Positions 1 through 6,699 of a stretch of 7,729 nucleotides of DNA are shown here, piece by piece. The notes under the pieces are model-generated. The model was given only the letters and a program-made list of their open reading frames with translations. It was not told the origin of the DNA and made no database searches. Where the stretch lies: NCBI GenBank assembly GCA_002938115.1, contig PTKD01000090.1, positions 1 to 7,729 of the forward strand, written 5' to 3'. Numbering within the stretch: position 1 is the first letter of the stretch; the number at the start of each line of letters is the position of its first letter. The DNA is from Alphaproteobacteria bacterium MarineAlpha9_Bin7. Its GTDB lineage: Bacteria > Pseudomonadota > Alphaproteobacteria > UBA7887. The translations under genes were made by a program, and so were the position numbers.

Positions 1-1
1 G

Positions 2-709
2 CCTCTCGCAGGTGACAGGTGTTTTGGCGAAGACACGGCGGTCATCAGTGGAATCGGACGTTTTCGAGGTTATTCCGTCATAGTAATCGGGCACGAGAAA
101 GGCGCAGACACAAGTGATCGCGTCCATCATAACTTTGGTATGGCTCGGCCAGAAGGCTACCGGAAGGCGGTACGCCTCATGTCTCTCGCAGACCGTTTTA
201 GCCTGCCAGTGATCACTTTTATCGATACCCCCGGTGCCTATCCGGGCGTTGATGCCGAGGAACGCGGCCAAGCAGAAGCAATTGCCCGCTCAACCGAGGC
301 ATGCCTAGGCCTGCGTGTGCCGTTAATCAGTGTGATCATCGGAGAGGGTGGGTCAGGGGGAGCAATCGCACTGGCGAGCGCCAACCACGTGATAATGCTG
401 GAAAACGCCATCTACTCAGTGATTTCTCCTGAAGGTTGCGCATCTATCCTATGGAGAAGTGCCGATAAGGCTATAGATGCTGCAGAGTCTCTTCGCTTAA
501 CTTCCCGAGATTTGTACAGACTCAAGGTGATTGATGAAATTGTCCAGGAACCAGTCGGTGGGGCTCATCGGGCGCCTGAGGATGTGATCAAAAGTCTTGG
601 AGACAGTCTAGACTCCAATTTGCGGAAATTGATCGATATTCCGGGCGGCGAACTCCGCGCACGCCGACGCAGAAAATTTCTGGATATTGGCGCGGGTACT
701 GAAATCTAA
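2..709 (+). CDS. accA: Acetyl-CoA carboxylase carboxyltransferase subunit alpha (5' truncated by window edge)
   Basis: Acetyl-CoA carboxylase makes malonyl-CoA, the first committed step of fatty acid synthesis. AccA with AccD forms the cytoplasmic carboxyltransferase that moves the carboxyl group from biotin to acetyl-CoA. The reading frame is open from base 2, well before the first in-frame ATG at 140. The upstream codons read as conserved AccA sequence (PLAGDR, then GHEKGADTSDRVHHNFGM), so the 140 ATG is internal and the true start lies outside the window. Visible hallmarks are FIDTPGAYPGV, AEERGQAEAIA, the glycine-rich IGEGGSGGA loop, YSVISPEGCASILW and EPVGGAHR. About 235 codons are present; compared with the roughly 320-residue family length, about 80-85 N-terminal residues are missing. 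The basic C-terminal tail ends at a TAA stop. It converges on boxB. Identification is very secure. Confidence 0.97.
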   Translation, partial: PLAGDRCFGEDTAVISGIGRFRGYSVIVIGHEKGADTSDRVHHNFGMARPEGYRKAVRLMSLADRFSLPVITFIDTPGAYPGVDAEERGQAEAIARSTEACLGLRVPLISVIIGEGGSGGAIALASANHVIMLENAIYSVISPEGCASILWRSADKAIDAAESLRLTSRDLYRLKVIDEIVQEPVGGAHRAPEDVIKSLGDSLDSNLRKLIDIPGGELRARRRRKFLDIGAGTEI

Positions 710-731
710 AGCAAAAGATGCGTGGGCATCT
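709..731 (-). terminator. Candidate intrinsic terminator downstream of boxB
   Basis: A perfect 6-base stem with a 4-base loop lies at 716-731 (AGATGC / GTGG / GCATCT). Read on the - strand it is followed directly by TTTTGCTTT, a T-rich tail expected of an intrinsic terminator for the boxCB transcript, about 95 bases past the boxB stop. The T tract runs up to the accA stop codon. In the + direction the hairpin has no T tract, so it is less convincing as an accA terminator. The rest of the 710-824 gap is AT-rich around 741-770 and shows no gene. Confidence 0.5.
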
Positions 732-824
732 CGTTCCGATGTTGTTAGTATATTTATAACACAATATTCTCGGTTGGCGATCACCGCGCCCGGACCCACA
801 GCGCGAAACCGGTTGCAAAACGTC

Positions 825-2246
825 TCATACTAGCCGCACGTATTCATAATCAAATGAGCGGCTGTCGATTCCGCGCGCAGGCGGAGCAATCCAGTTAGCG
901 ATCTTGCCTCGCTCTGTTACCGGATCCATAATGCTCGCGACAAACGCTTTATCCTCATCAGTTGGCAACCAGTTTCGACTCTGCTCTGTCCAATCCCTCT
1001 CGTCGATGGAGCTTCCCTCAGGCGTCACATATCCGCCAGCAAAAGTGCCTATACGCCGATTGAATGCGATATGTGGCAAATATAATCGCGCCGAAATATC
1101 GTGGCCCTCCAGCACATTATTCCATCGCGCCACCCCGCGCTCGCAGTCCCGCACGAAATCCTGCCGCAAACGTTCATTCAATGCGTTAATCTCAGGCACC
1201 TCAGTCGTGCTAGGCTTACCATCTCGCCATTCAGGAACCGGTTGCAGGGTTTTCGTGAGAACGTGATCATCGTTTATCTTGGCTTCATTGTATCGGCCCT
1301 TAAGCCCAGCGCTATAATACGCCGCTGCGTTACTTGACCTCTCTCCACCGAATAGATCAAGCGACACCGAGTAGTGGAAATTGATGTAACGTTGGATCGT
1401 CGCAAGATCAATTCCGCCAAAAGCGCGAATCTCATTGCTATCCTGCTCTCGCATTAGCTCCGCCGAGCGCTGAACAATTCGTTTGACGCCACTCTCGCCG
1501 ACAAACATATGATGGGCCTCTTCAGTAAGCATGAATTGGCACGTCCGTGCTAAAGGATCAAACGCTGATTCCGCCAAAGAGGCCAGCTGATATTTACCAT
1601 CACGATCCGTAAAATAAGTGAACATGTAGAAAGCTAACCAATCAGGCGTTAGCTCATTAAACGCACCAAGAATCCGGGGTCGATCCGGGTCTCCGGCATG
1701 GCGTTCCAATATTAAATCCGCCTCATCCCTTCCATCACGACCAAAATAGGCATGCAGAAGATAAACCATGGCCCACAAATGTCGGCCTTCTTCTACATTA
1801 ACCTGAAACAAGTTTCGTAAATCGTATAGAGACGGTGCCATTCTCCCCAACAAGCGCTGCTGTTCCACCGAAGCAGGCTCGGTATCCCCTTGAGTGACAA
1901 TCAACCGACGCAAGTCAGCCCTATGCTGGCCAGGCACTTGATTCCAAACTGGCAAACCTTTTTCTTCTCCGAAACCAATTTGGCGATCCTTTTCGGGGCC
2001 AGTCAAAAAAATTCCCCATCGATATTCCGGCATCTTCACATGCGCAAAATTCGCCCAGCCTCCTGGCTCAATGCTGACGGCGGTACGCAAGTAAACATCA
2101 GATTCTTGAAATCCGTCCGGTCCCAGTTCTCGCCACCAATCAAGAAACCGCGGCTGCCAGGATTCTAAAGCCCGCTGCAGGCGTCGGTCACTGTGAAGAC
2201 TCACGTTGTTGGGTATTCGCTGTCCGTAATCCACAGCCATAGACAT
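825..2246 (-). CDS. boxB: Benzoyl-CoA 2,3-epoxidase, oxygenase component (di-iron)
   Basis: BoxB uses O2 and electrons from the reductase BoxA to convert benzoyl-CoA to its 2,3-epoxide in the aerobic CoA-dependent benzoate (box) pathway, in the cytoplasm. I start it at the ATG at 2246, giving 473 residues, the length I recall for Azoarcus BoxB. The frame is open 52 codons further, but that part lies inside boxC and does not look like BoxB. A GAAAAGGG Shine-Dalgarno-like sequence precedes this ATG. The carboxylate/histidine di-iron set is visible: E123, the ExxH pair E153/H156 (VEEGRH), D214 (YFTDRDG) and the ExxH pair E243/H246 (TEEAHHMF). These sit three residues beyond the Azoarcus ligand positions as I remember them. 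The gene starts one base after the boxC stop, so the two are an operon. No BoxA partner is in the window. Identification is secure. Confidence 0.96.
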   Translation of the reverse strand: MSMAVDYGQRIPNNVSLHSDRRLQRALESWQPRFLDWWRELGPDGFQESDVYLRTAVSIEPGGWANFAHVKMPEYRWGIFLTGPEKDRQIGFGEEKGLPVWNQVPGQHRADLRRLIVTQGDTEPASVEQQRLLGRMAPSLYDLRNLFQVNVEEGRHLWAMVYLLHAYFGRDGRDEADLILERHAGDPDRPRILGAFNELTPDWLAFYMFTYFTDRDGKYQLASLAESAFDPLARTCQFMLTEEAHHMFVGESGVKRIVQRSAELMREQDSNEIRAFGGIDLATIQRYINFHYSVSLDLFGGERSSNAAAYYSAGLKGRYNEAKINDDHVLTKTLQPVPEWRDGKPSTTEVPEINALNERLRQDFVRDCERGVARWNNVLEGHDISARLYLPHIAFNRRIGTFAGGYVTPEGSSIDERDWTEQSRNWLPTDEDKAFVASIMDPVTERGKIANWIAPPARGIDSRSFDYEYVRLV

Positions 2247-2247
2247 A

Positions 2248-3930
2248 TCAAACCCTTTTCTTATCAAACCGAGCCCGCTGTCCGGTGCCATAAAGTTGCA
2301 ACGTACCCTCTGGTCCAGCAGCGTTTGGCCTTTGAAAAATCCAGTTCTGCCATGCCGATAGTCTGCCAAAAATTTTTGTTTCCATCGTCTCAGGGCCAGC
2401 AAAGCGAAGATTTGCCTCCAAGCCAGTCAGTGCATCGCTCGAAAAACTAGACCGCTCCTCGATTGCTAAACGCACCTCGTCGTCCCAGTCGATCTTATCC
2501 GGAATTCCGGTGACCAGCCCGAGTTTGTCAGCATCTTGAGCACTGAGCGACTTCCCAAGCGTTTTGCGTAATGCTGATGCGCATGAGGGTTCGCCAAGAA
2601 ATCGAGTTTGTAGACGGCTAAGGCCGTTAGCCATCGGAAGCTGACCAAAATTCATTTCCGACAAGGAAAGACTAGATGAGCCGGTATCGTCCAGCATATA
2701 GATCCGGTCACAGGCCAAAGCAAGCTCGAATAATGTCCCAGCAAAACCGTCCCTGCCCTCTATCAAGGCCATCAGACTCCGAGATGTTACATCTAAACGT
2801 TTTAGAACCCGTATCCAATAAAGGCGTATTTCCCTCGACAACCAATCACTACTATGAAGTAACAAAAATTCATCATACTCCTGAATTAGAGAGCCATTCC
2901 CAGTTACGCGCATTACCCAATTCCCTATATCTGAGCGATTGGTACGTAAATGTAAAATCGCGTCATCTAGGGCACGGACCAGCGCCAGTGGCCAAAAGTT
3001 TGCACCCAATTCATGCAGCTTCTCGGGACCAGCGGGAGGGGCATCACTTGGACCGTGCAAGGTGAAATTTGCAACCGATGTCGCACTGTCGATACCGACC
3101 TCCAGGAAACGGTACTCGAGTCCAGTCTCTGAGACCTCTCTCAAAAGCGGAACAAGACTGACCCCCTTAATATCGCTTGGGCCCTGCGTTTTTTCTGACA
3201 GAGAAAGCGCCCTTGCGCGAGCTTTCTCCGCAAGCTCAGAGGCAGGCACAAGCTCGTCGACCAGCGACCATTCCAGGGCACGTTTACCCCGCACCCCTTC
3301 CGTCATGGTGCAGAACAAATCGGCATGATCCCTCCGGACCTTTCGCTTGTCCACCAAGCGCGTTAGACCACCGGTGCCAGGAAGAACACCGAGCAAAGGC
3401 ACCTCCGGTAGAGCCACCGCGGAAGTGCCATCATCGATAAGCATTATGTGTTCACAGGCGAGCGCCAGCTCGTAGCCTCCACCGGATGCTAGACCATTTA
3501 TTACTGCAAGGTAATGCTGGCCCGAATCATTGCTGGCTTGCTCGATGGCGCATCGTGTCTCGTTAGTAAACTTACAGAAATTTACTTTGGCCGCGTGATC
3601 CGCAGCGCCAAGCATACCAATGTTGGCGCCTGCACAGAATACGCGCTCCTTTTCCGACTTGATTATTACTGCATGCACCTCAGGATGCTCGAACCGAAGG
3701 CGCTGCACAGCGTCATAAAGTTCTATATCAACACCAAGATCATAGGAGTTAAGCTTAAGACTATAGTCGGCCTTTAATCCACCTTTCTCATCGACATCCA
3801 TCGATAGAGTGGCGACTGGCGCATCGATACTTAAACGCCAGTGGCGGTAAGCCTCGGGGGAGGTTTGAAATTCGACTTGATCCTCGGTATGGGGCGTAAG
3901 GCCAGGAACAAAAGTGGTAGCTTCAGACAT
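2248..3930 (-). CDS. boxC: 2,3-epoxybenzoyl-CoA dihydrolase / benzoyl-CoA-dihydrodiol lyase (crotonase fold)
   Basis: BoxC hydrolyses and opens the ring of 2,3-epoxybenzoyl-CoA, releasing formate and 3,4-dehydroadipyl-CoA semialdehyde, so it acts directly on the BoxB product. The protein has 560 residues, close to the roughly 550-560 usual for the family and about twice a single crotonase, reflecting two crotonase-like halves. The N-terminal half has oxyanion-hole sequences VFCAGANIGML (residues 97-107) and NGLASGGGYELALACE (145-160), plus LPEVPLLGVLPGTGGLTR (174-191). E154 and E176 are at the positions of crotonase acid/base residues. The second half repeats the pattern weakly (FELALACDRI near 401; SLSEMNFGQLP near 422). 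The C-terminal stretch around 527-555 (WQNWIFQRPNAAGPEGT, then GTGQRARFD) is typical of BoxC. The ATG at 3930 has only a weak ribosome site. It is the first gene of the boxC-boxB operon. Confidence 0.96.
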   Translation of the reverse strand: MSEATTFVPGLTPHTEDQVEFQTSPEAYRHWRLSIDAPVATLSMDVDEKGGLKADYSLKLNSYDLGVDIELYDAVQRLRFEHPEVHAVIIKSEKERVFCAGANIGMLGAADHAAKVNFCKFTNETRCAIEQASNDSGQHYLAVINGLASGGGYELALACEHIMLIDDGTSAVALPEVPLLGVLPGTGGLTRLVDKRKVRRDHADLFCTMTEGVRGKRALEWSLVDELVPASELAEKARARALSLSEKTQGPSDIKGVSLVPLLREVSETGLEYRFLEVGIDSATSVANFTLHGPSDAPPAGPEKLHELGANFWPLALVRALDDAILHLRTNRSDIGNWVMRVTGNGSLIQEYDEFLLLHSSDWLSREIRLYWIRVLKRLDVTSRSLMALIEGRDGFAGTLFELALACDRIYMLDDTGSSSLSLSEMNFGQLPMANGLSRLQTRFLGEPSCASALRKTLGKSLSAQDADKLGLVTGIPDKIDWDDEVRLAIEERSSFSSDALTGLEANLRFAGPETMETKIFGRLSAWQNWIFQRPNAAGPEGTLQLYGTGQRARFDKKRV

Positions 3931-4061
3931 CAGAGTCTCTAAGGTTTGATCAAAAATTCATACTCGGATTACCACAGCAAAGTGGCTACGGTAAGACCCA
4001 ATTAAGAAAGATACCTTGTTATTGGTTGTTTTTGAGTACCTAAGAGAGGGAAACTGCGACT
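3931..4061. promoter_or_regulatory. Divergent regulatory region between boxC and the ligase gene
   Basis: These 131 bases separate the start codons of two divergently transcribed genes and must hold promoters for at least one direction. Visible structures are a perfect 10-base palindrome TTTGATCAAA (3945-3954), 15 bases upstream of the boxC ATG, and nested inverted repeats TTACC-N16-GGTAA (3969-3994) and CCAC-N6-GTGG (3972-3985). Either could be an operator. I found no convincing -35/-10 pair; TTGATC at 3947 with TTACCA 17 bases later is a weak + strand possibility. The TGCA-N6-TGCA site I recall for the Azoarcus benzoyl-CoA regulator BoxR is absent. Before the ligase ATG there is a purine-rich AGAGAGGGAAA (4044-4053) that can serve as its ribosome site. 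Confidence 0.5.
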
Positions 4062-5294
4062 ATGGACTACTTTGATGATCTCGAAACTCGCGACCCAGAG
4101 GTGCGTGAACAAGCTTTACTTGCGGAATTATCAAAACAGATCGCCAACGCAATACACAACGCGCCAGGCTGGGCCAAGATTCTCTCCGACGTCCAACCGG
4201 CCGACTTGAACTCCCGGGAGGCACTCGCGGGGTTGCCAATCACCCGCAAATCTGAGCTCAACGCGCACCAAGAGGACGACCCGCCCCTCGGTGGGCTCAC
4301 CACTGCGCCCTCAAGCGAACTAGACTGGGTTTTTTGTTCGCCAGGGCCAATCTATGAACCAGGCGGACGTGGTGGAGATTTCTGGCGAATGGGACGTGCC
4401 CTTTACGCTGCAGGTTTTCGTCGTGGTGATACGGTACATAATACTTTTGCCTACCACCTGACACCGGCAGGTCACATGATGGAAGCCGGGGCACATGCGT
4501 GCGGTTGCGTAGTAATTCCCGGTGGCGTCGGGAATACTGAGCAGCAACTTCAAACCATTAGTCATATTCAACCCAAGGGATATGTAGGTACCCCGTCTTT
4601 CTTAAGAATTTTATTGGAGAAAGCCAATGAACTGGGACTTGATGTTTCCTCGATCACCAATGCCGCAGTCGGAGGTGAGGCGTTGCCACCAAGCCTGCGG
4701 GACTATTTCCAATCCCACGGCATCCACGTGTTGCAATCATATGGCACTGCTGATTTAGGCCTAGTCGCGTACGAATCTCCTGCTATGGAAGGGATGATCC
4801 TTGACGAAAGCGTCATCGTTGAAATTGTACGGCCGGGTACAGGGGATCCGGTGGATGAAGGAGAAGTTGGCGAAGTAGTGGTCACGACGCTCAATCCGAT
4901 ATACCCGCTCATTCGGTTTGCTACCGGTGACTTATCTGCGATCTTATCTGGCCAAAGTCCATGCGGACGCACCAACACTAGGATCAAGGGTTGGATGGGG
5001 CGCGCTGATCAAACCACTAAAGTGAAAGGCATGTTTATTCACCCCAAGCAAATTGCAGAAGTAATTGCCCGGCACCCAGAGGTAAAGCGTGCACGATTAG
5101 TAGTCGACAACATCGACCACGTCGACGTGATGACACTGCATTGTGAGACATCTGACTGTAACGACCAACTGAGAAACGAGATCGCAGTTTCGCTGCAAGC
5201 AATATGTAAACTAAAGGGTGATGTAGCGCTATCTCAGCCCGGCAGTTTGTCCAATGATGGTAAAGTGATCGACGATATCAGAACTTATGAATAA
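4062..5294 (+). CDS. PaaK-like adenylate-forming CoA ligase homologue (phenylacetate-CoA ligase family)
   Basis: This 410-residue protein resembles phenylacetate-CoA ligases, which activate an aryl acid with ATP and join it to CoA. It is slightly shorter than typical PaaK (about 430-440). Collinear family landmarks are GTPSFLRILLEKANELG (176-192), GGEALPPSLRDYF (204-216), SYGTADLG (226-233, in place of PaaK YGxSE), RFATGDL (285-291), GRAD (313-316), KVKGMFIHP (320-328) and a C-terminal NDGKVIDDIR with K401 at the usual catalytic lysine position. The P-loop is unusual: where PaaK has SSGTTGKPT, this protein has SPGPIYEPGG (93-102), which lacks the Ser/Thr run. Placement beside boxCB suggests activation of benzoate or a related acid, but the substrate cannot be read from the sequence and the altered loop leaves activity open. 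It is not the usual benzoate-CoA ligase family of box clusters. Family is secure, function is not. Confidence 0.8.
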   Translation: MDYFDDLETRDPEVREQALLAELSKQIANAIHNAPGWAKILSDVQPADLNSREALAGLPITRKSELNAHQEDDPPLGGLTTAPSSELDWVFCSPGPIYEPGGRGGDFWRMGRALYAAGFRRGDTVHNTFAYHLTPAGHMMEAGAHACGCVVIPGGVGNTEQQLQTISHIQPKGYVGTPSFLRILLEKANELGLDVSSITNAAVGGEALPPSLRDYFQSHGIHVLQSYGTADLGLVAYESPAMEGMILDESVIVEIVRPGTGDPVDEGEVGEVVVTTLNPIYPLIRFATGDLSAILSGQSPCGRTNTRIKGWMGRADQTTKVKGMFIHPKQIAEVIARHPEVKRARLVVDNIDHVDVMTLHCETSDCNDQLRNEIAVSLQAICKLKGDVALSQPGSLSNDGKVIDDIRTYE

Positions 5295-5321
5295 GTATTT
5301 CCCCATTAGTTCCGTTGACGA

Positions 5322-6053
5322 TTACCTTCCATTGTACGCTCGAATCTCGCGCGCATATTCTTCCTTTTCGGCCGCTTCCTCTGGCCGACCCATGGCCCGA
5401 AGCAGCGCCGCATAGTTCTCATAGCCACGAGCGACTTCAGCGTGCTTTTCACCAAATGTACTTCGCATTATCACCATCGCTGCCCCAAAAAGATTTTCTG
5501 CGTCTGCGTAACTCCCTTGCTCGTGTAACAGACGTGCGCGGTTGTGATAGGCATGAGCCCGATAGGTCGTAGCGGTCCGGCTCATCGCATTTACAACGTG
5601 TGGATTATCAGCCAGCGCTACCGTCATTACATCCAGTGCGCGACTGTAAAAGTGTTCTGCATCCGCGAGTTGGCCTTGCGCATCGTATAGTCGACCTAAA
5701 CTATTGTAGCTCGCTGCAACATCAGCATGGCCATTACCAAGGGAATTCTCACGGATTGCGAGAGCGCGCTTATATAGTGGTTCCGCGTCTTTATATTGGG
5801 ACTGTTTTTGATACAACTTTGCGAGATTGAATACGAACGCCGCGGTTGTTGGATGTTCCGAGCCAAACTCTTCCTCGCTCATTCGAATGGCCTTTTGAGC
5901 AAACGGCACAGCCTCGCGATACCGCTGGTGTTTAAACATTTCCTTAACTTGCATCTGGACATCCCGCAGTTCAGCAGACGATTGACCAAACGAATTGGTA
6001 ACACCAAGGCCACCTAGCAATCCCACTGCACAAATAAGGAAAATTCTGAACAT
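5322..6053 (-). CDS. Secreted TPR-repeat protein (kinesin-light-chain-like repeats)
   Basis: I choose the ATG at 6053 (243 residues), because it has a good ribosome site (AAAGGA, six bases upstream) and opens directly onto a signal peptide: MFRIFLICAVGLLGGLGV followed by a probable cleavage region near SFGQSSAE (21-28). A longer frame from 6158 would bury that signal behind 35 unlikely residues. The mature part is built of roughly 42-residue TPR units of the long kinesin-light-chain type: EAVPFAQKAIRMSEEEFGSEHP (47-68), KDAEPLYKRALAIRENSLG (88-106), ADAEHFYSRALDVMTVAL (130-147) and ADAENLFGAAMVIMRSTFG (183-201), each followed by a His/Pro-rich link and an N-x-L/A-x-x-Y-type helix. Such repeats bind protein partners; no catalytic domain is present, so the role is unknown. 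It is probably periplasmic. It ends 27 bases from the convergent ligase stop. Confidence 0.82.
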   Translation of the reverse strand: MFRIFLICAVGLLGGLGVTNSFGQSSAELRDVQMQVKEMFKHQRYREAVPFAQKAIRMSEEEFGSEHPTTAAFVFNLAKLYQKQSQYKDAEPLYKRALAIRENSLGNGHADVAASYNSLGRLYDAQGQLADAEHFYSRALDVMTVALADNPHVVNAMSRTATTYRAHAYHNRARLLHEQGSYADAENLFGAAMVIMRSTFGEKHAEVARGYENYAALLRAMGRPEEAAEKEEYAREIRAYNGR

Positions 6054-6167
6054 CGACGGTCCTTTCCGAGACAAACCTCTACCAACCAAACCGTACCGTG
6101 TGAGATCAGTTAGAACAAGATGCGCGGTTTTCGTCCCTACCGATGACCAATTCAACACACACTGTCC
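6054..6167. promoter_or_regulatory. Gap between tadA and the TPR gene with a 10-base direct repeat
   Basis: The gap of 114 bases between the tadA stop and the TPR gene start probably carries the TPR gene promoter or a read-through leader, since both genes are on the - strand. GTCCCTACCG occurs twice in the same orientation, at 6133-6142 and 6164-6173, exactly 31 bases apart; the second copy spans the tadA stop. On the - strand a weak promoter-like pair TTGTTC-N17-TACGGT lies between the repeats and the start codon. No small gene is evident here. Confidence 0.3.
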
Positions 6168-6617
6168 CTACCGTCTAGAAGCGAAAAATGCTTTGAGCAA
6201 TTGTCCAGTGCGTTGTTCATCAATCCCACCGTATACCGCCGGACGATGGTGGCACGTCGGTTGAGCATATAAGCGCGGGCCATTTTCCACACCGCCACCC
6301 TTGAGATCACCCGCACCAAAATAGAGCCGCCGAACGCGCGCAAAAGAGATCGCTTGCGCACACATGGGACAGGGTTCAAGTGTGACATACAAGTCACATC
6401 CCTCAAGACGCGGGGTTCCAAGCTTCTCCGCCCCGGCGCGGATCGCCAGTATCTCCGCATGTGCTGTCGGATCACTATGTTGTTCAACTCTATTTCCCTC
6501 AGCCGCCAAGACGCTACCATTTGCACCAACAAGCACCGAACCCACTGGTACCTCACCCCTGACATACGCCTTACGCGCCTGTTCCAGAGCGATTTCCATA
6601 AAACCTTGTTGCGACAT
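6168..6617 (-). CDS. tadA: tRNA-specific adenosine(34) deaminase
   Basis: TadA deaminates A34 to inosine in the anticodon of tRNA-Arg(ACG), letting that tRNA read CGU, CGC and CGA; it is cytoplasmic and usually essential. The zinc deaminase signature is complete: H53-A-E55 (DPTAHAEILAIR), with E55 the proton shuttle, and C83/C86 in LEPCPMCA. VPVGSVLV (24-31) and GAGDLKGGGVENG (101-113) are typical, and the CHHRPAVYGG stretch (122-131) resembles alphaproteobacterial TadA. I start at the ATG at 6617 (149 residues, normal length). The frame stays open to a TTG at 6653, but those 12 codons are not conserved-looking. It diverges from the hydrolase gene across 82 bases and is followed by the TPR gene on the same strand. 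A general guanine or cytosine deaminase is less likely given the match across the whole length. Confidence 0.93.
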   Translation of the reverse strand: MSQQGFMEIALEQARKAYVRGEVPVGSVLVGANGSVLAAEGNRVEQHSDPTAHAEILAIRAGAEKLGTPRLEGCDLYVTLEPCPMCAQAISFARVRRLYFGAGDLKGGGVENGPRLYAQPTCHHRPAVYGGIDEQRTGQLLKAFFASRR

Positions 6618-6699
6618 TCCAATAGCCTGCCTGCCAATGGTACACGGGGTCAAGAGCCCCGAAGTTGCGCGGCAGTGGCCATAATATTATCCTAGGCAC
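6618..6699. promoter_or_regulatory. Divergent promoter region between tadA and the hydrolase gene
   Basis: The 82 bases between the two divergent start codons contain an AT-only perfect palindrome, ATAATATTAT (6681-6690), in otherwise GC-rich sequence. It offers -10-like hexamers on both strands (TAATAT and TATTAT), so it may serve one or both directions. No well-spaced -35 element is clear. CTAGG just before the ATG at 6700 is a modest ribosome site. Confidence 0.35.

Noticed and set aside
140..709. accA as a complete short gene starting at the ATG at 140
   Set aside because: The in-frame codons before 140 encode conserved AccA sequence, so this is a gene cut by the window edge and not a truncated paralogue.
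904..1266. 120-codon open frame on the + strand antisense to boxB
   Set aside because: It lies wholly within boxB, has no ribosome site I can see and no recognisable domain; open antisense frames are common opposite real genes.
2247..2402. Longer boxB start at 2402 (52 extra codons)
   Set aside because: The extension lies within the end of boxC in another frame, does not resemble BoxB, and the ATG at 2246 has a ribosome site and gives the family length of 473.
2676..3440. Several overlapping + strand open frames (2676-3065, 2939-3328, 3177-3440) antisense to boxC
   Set aside because: They overlap each other and boxC, with low-complexity Ser/Arg/Pro-rich translations typical of shadows.
6054..6158. 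Longer start for the TPR gene at 6158
   Set aside because: It would place 35 residues in front of a clear signal peptide, and the ATG at 6053 has a well-spaced AAAGGA site.
6152..6637. 161-codon - strand frame almost coincident with tadA
   Set aside because: An alternative frame of the tadA sequence; the other frame carries the full zinc deaminase signature.
6618..6653. TTG start for tadA at 6653
   Set aside because: The 12 extra codons show no family similarity; the ATG at 6617 gives the normal TadA length.
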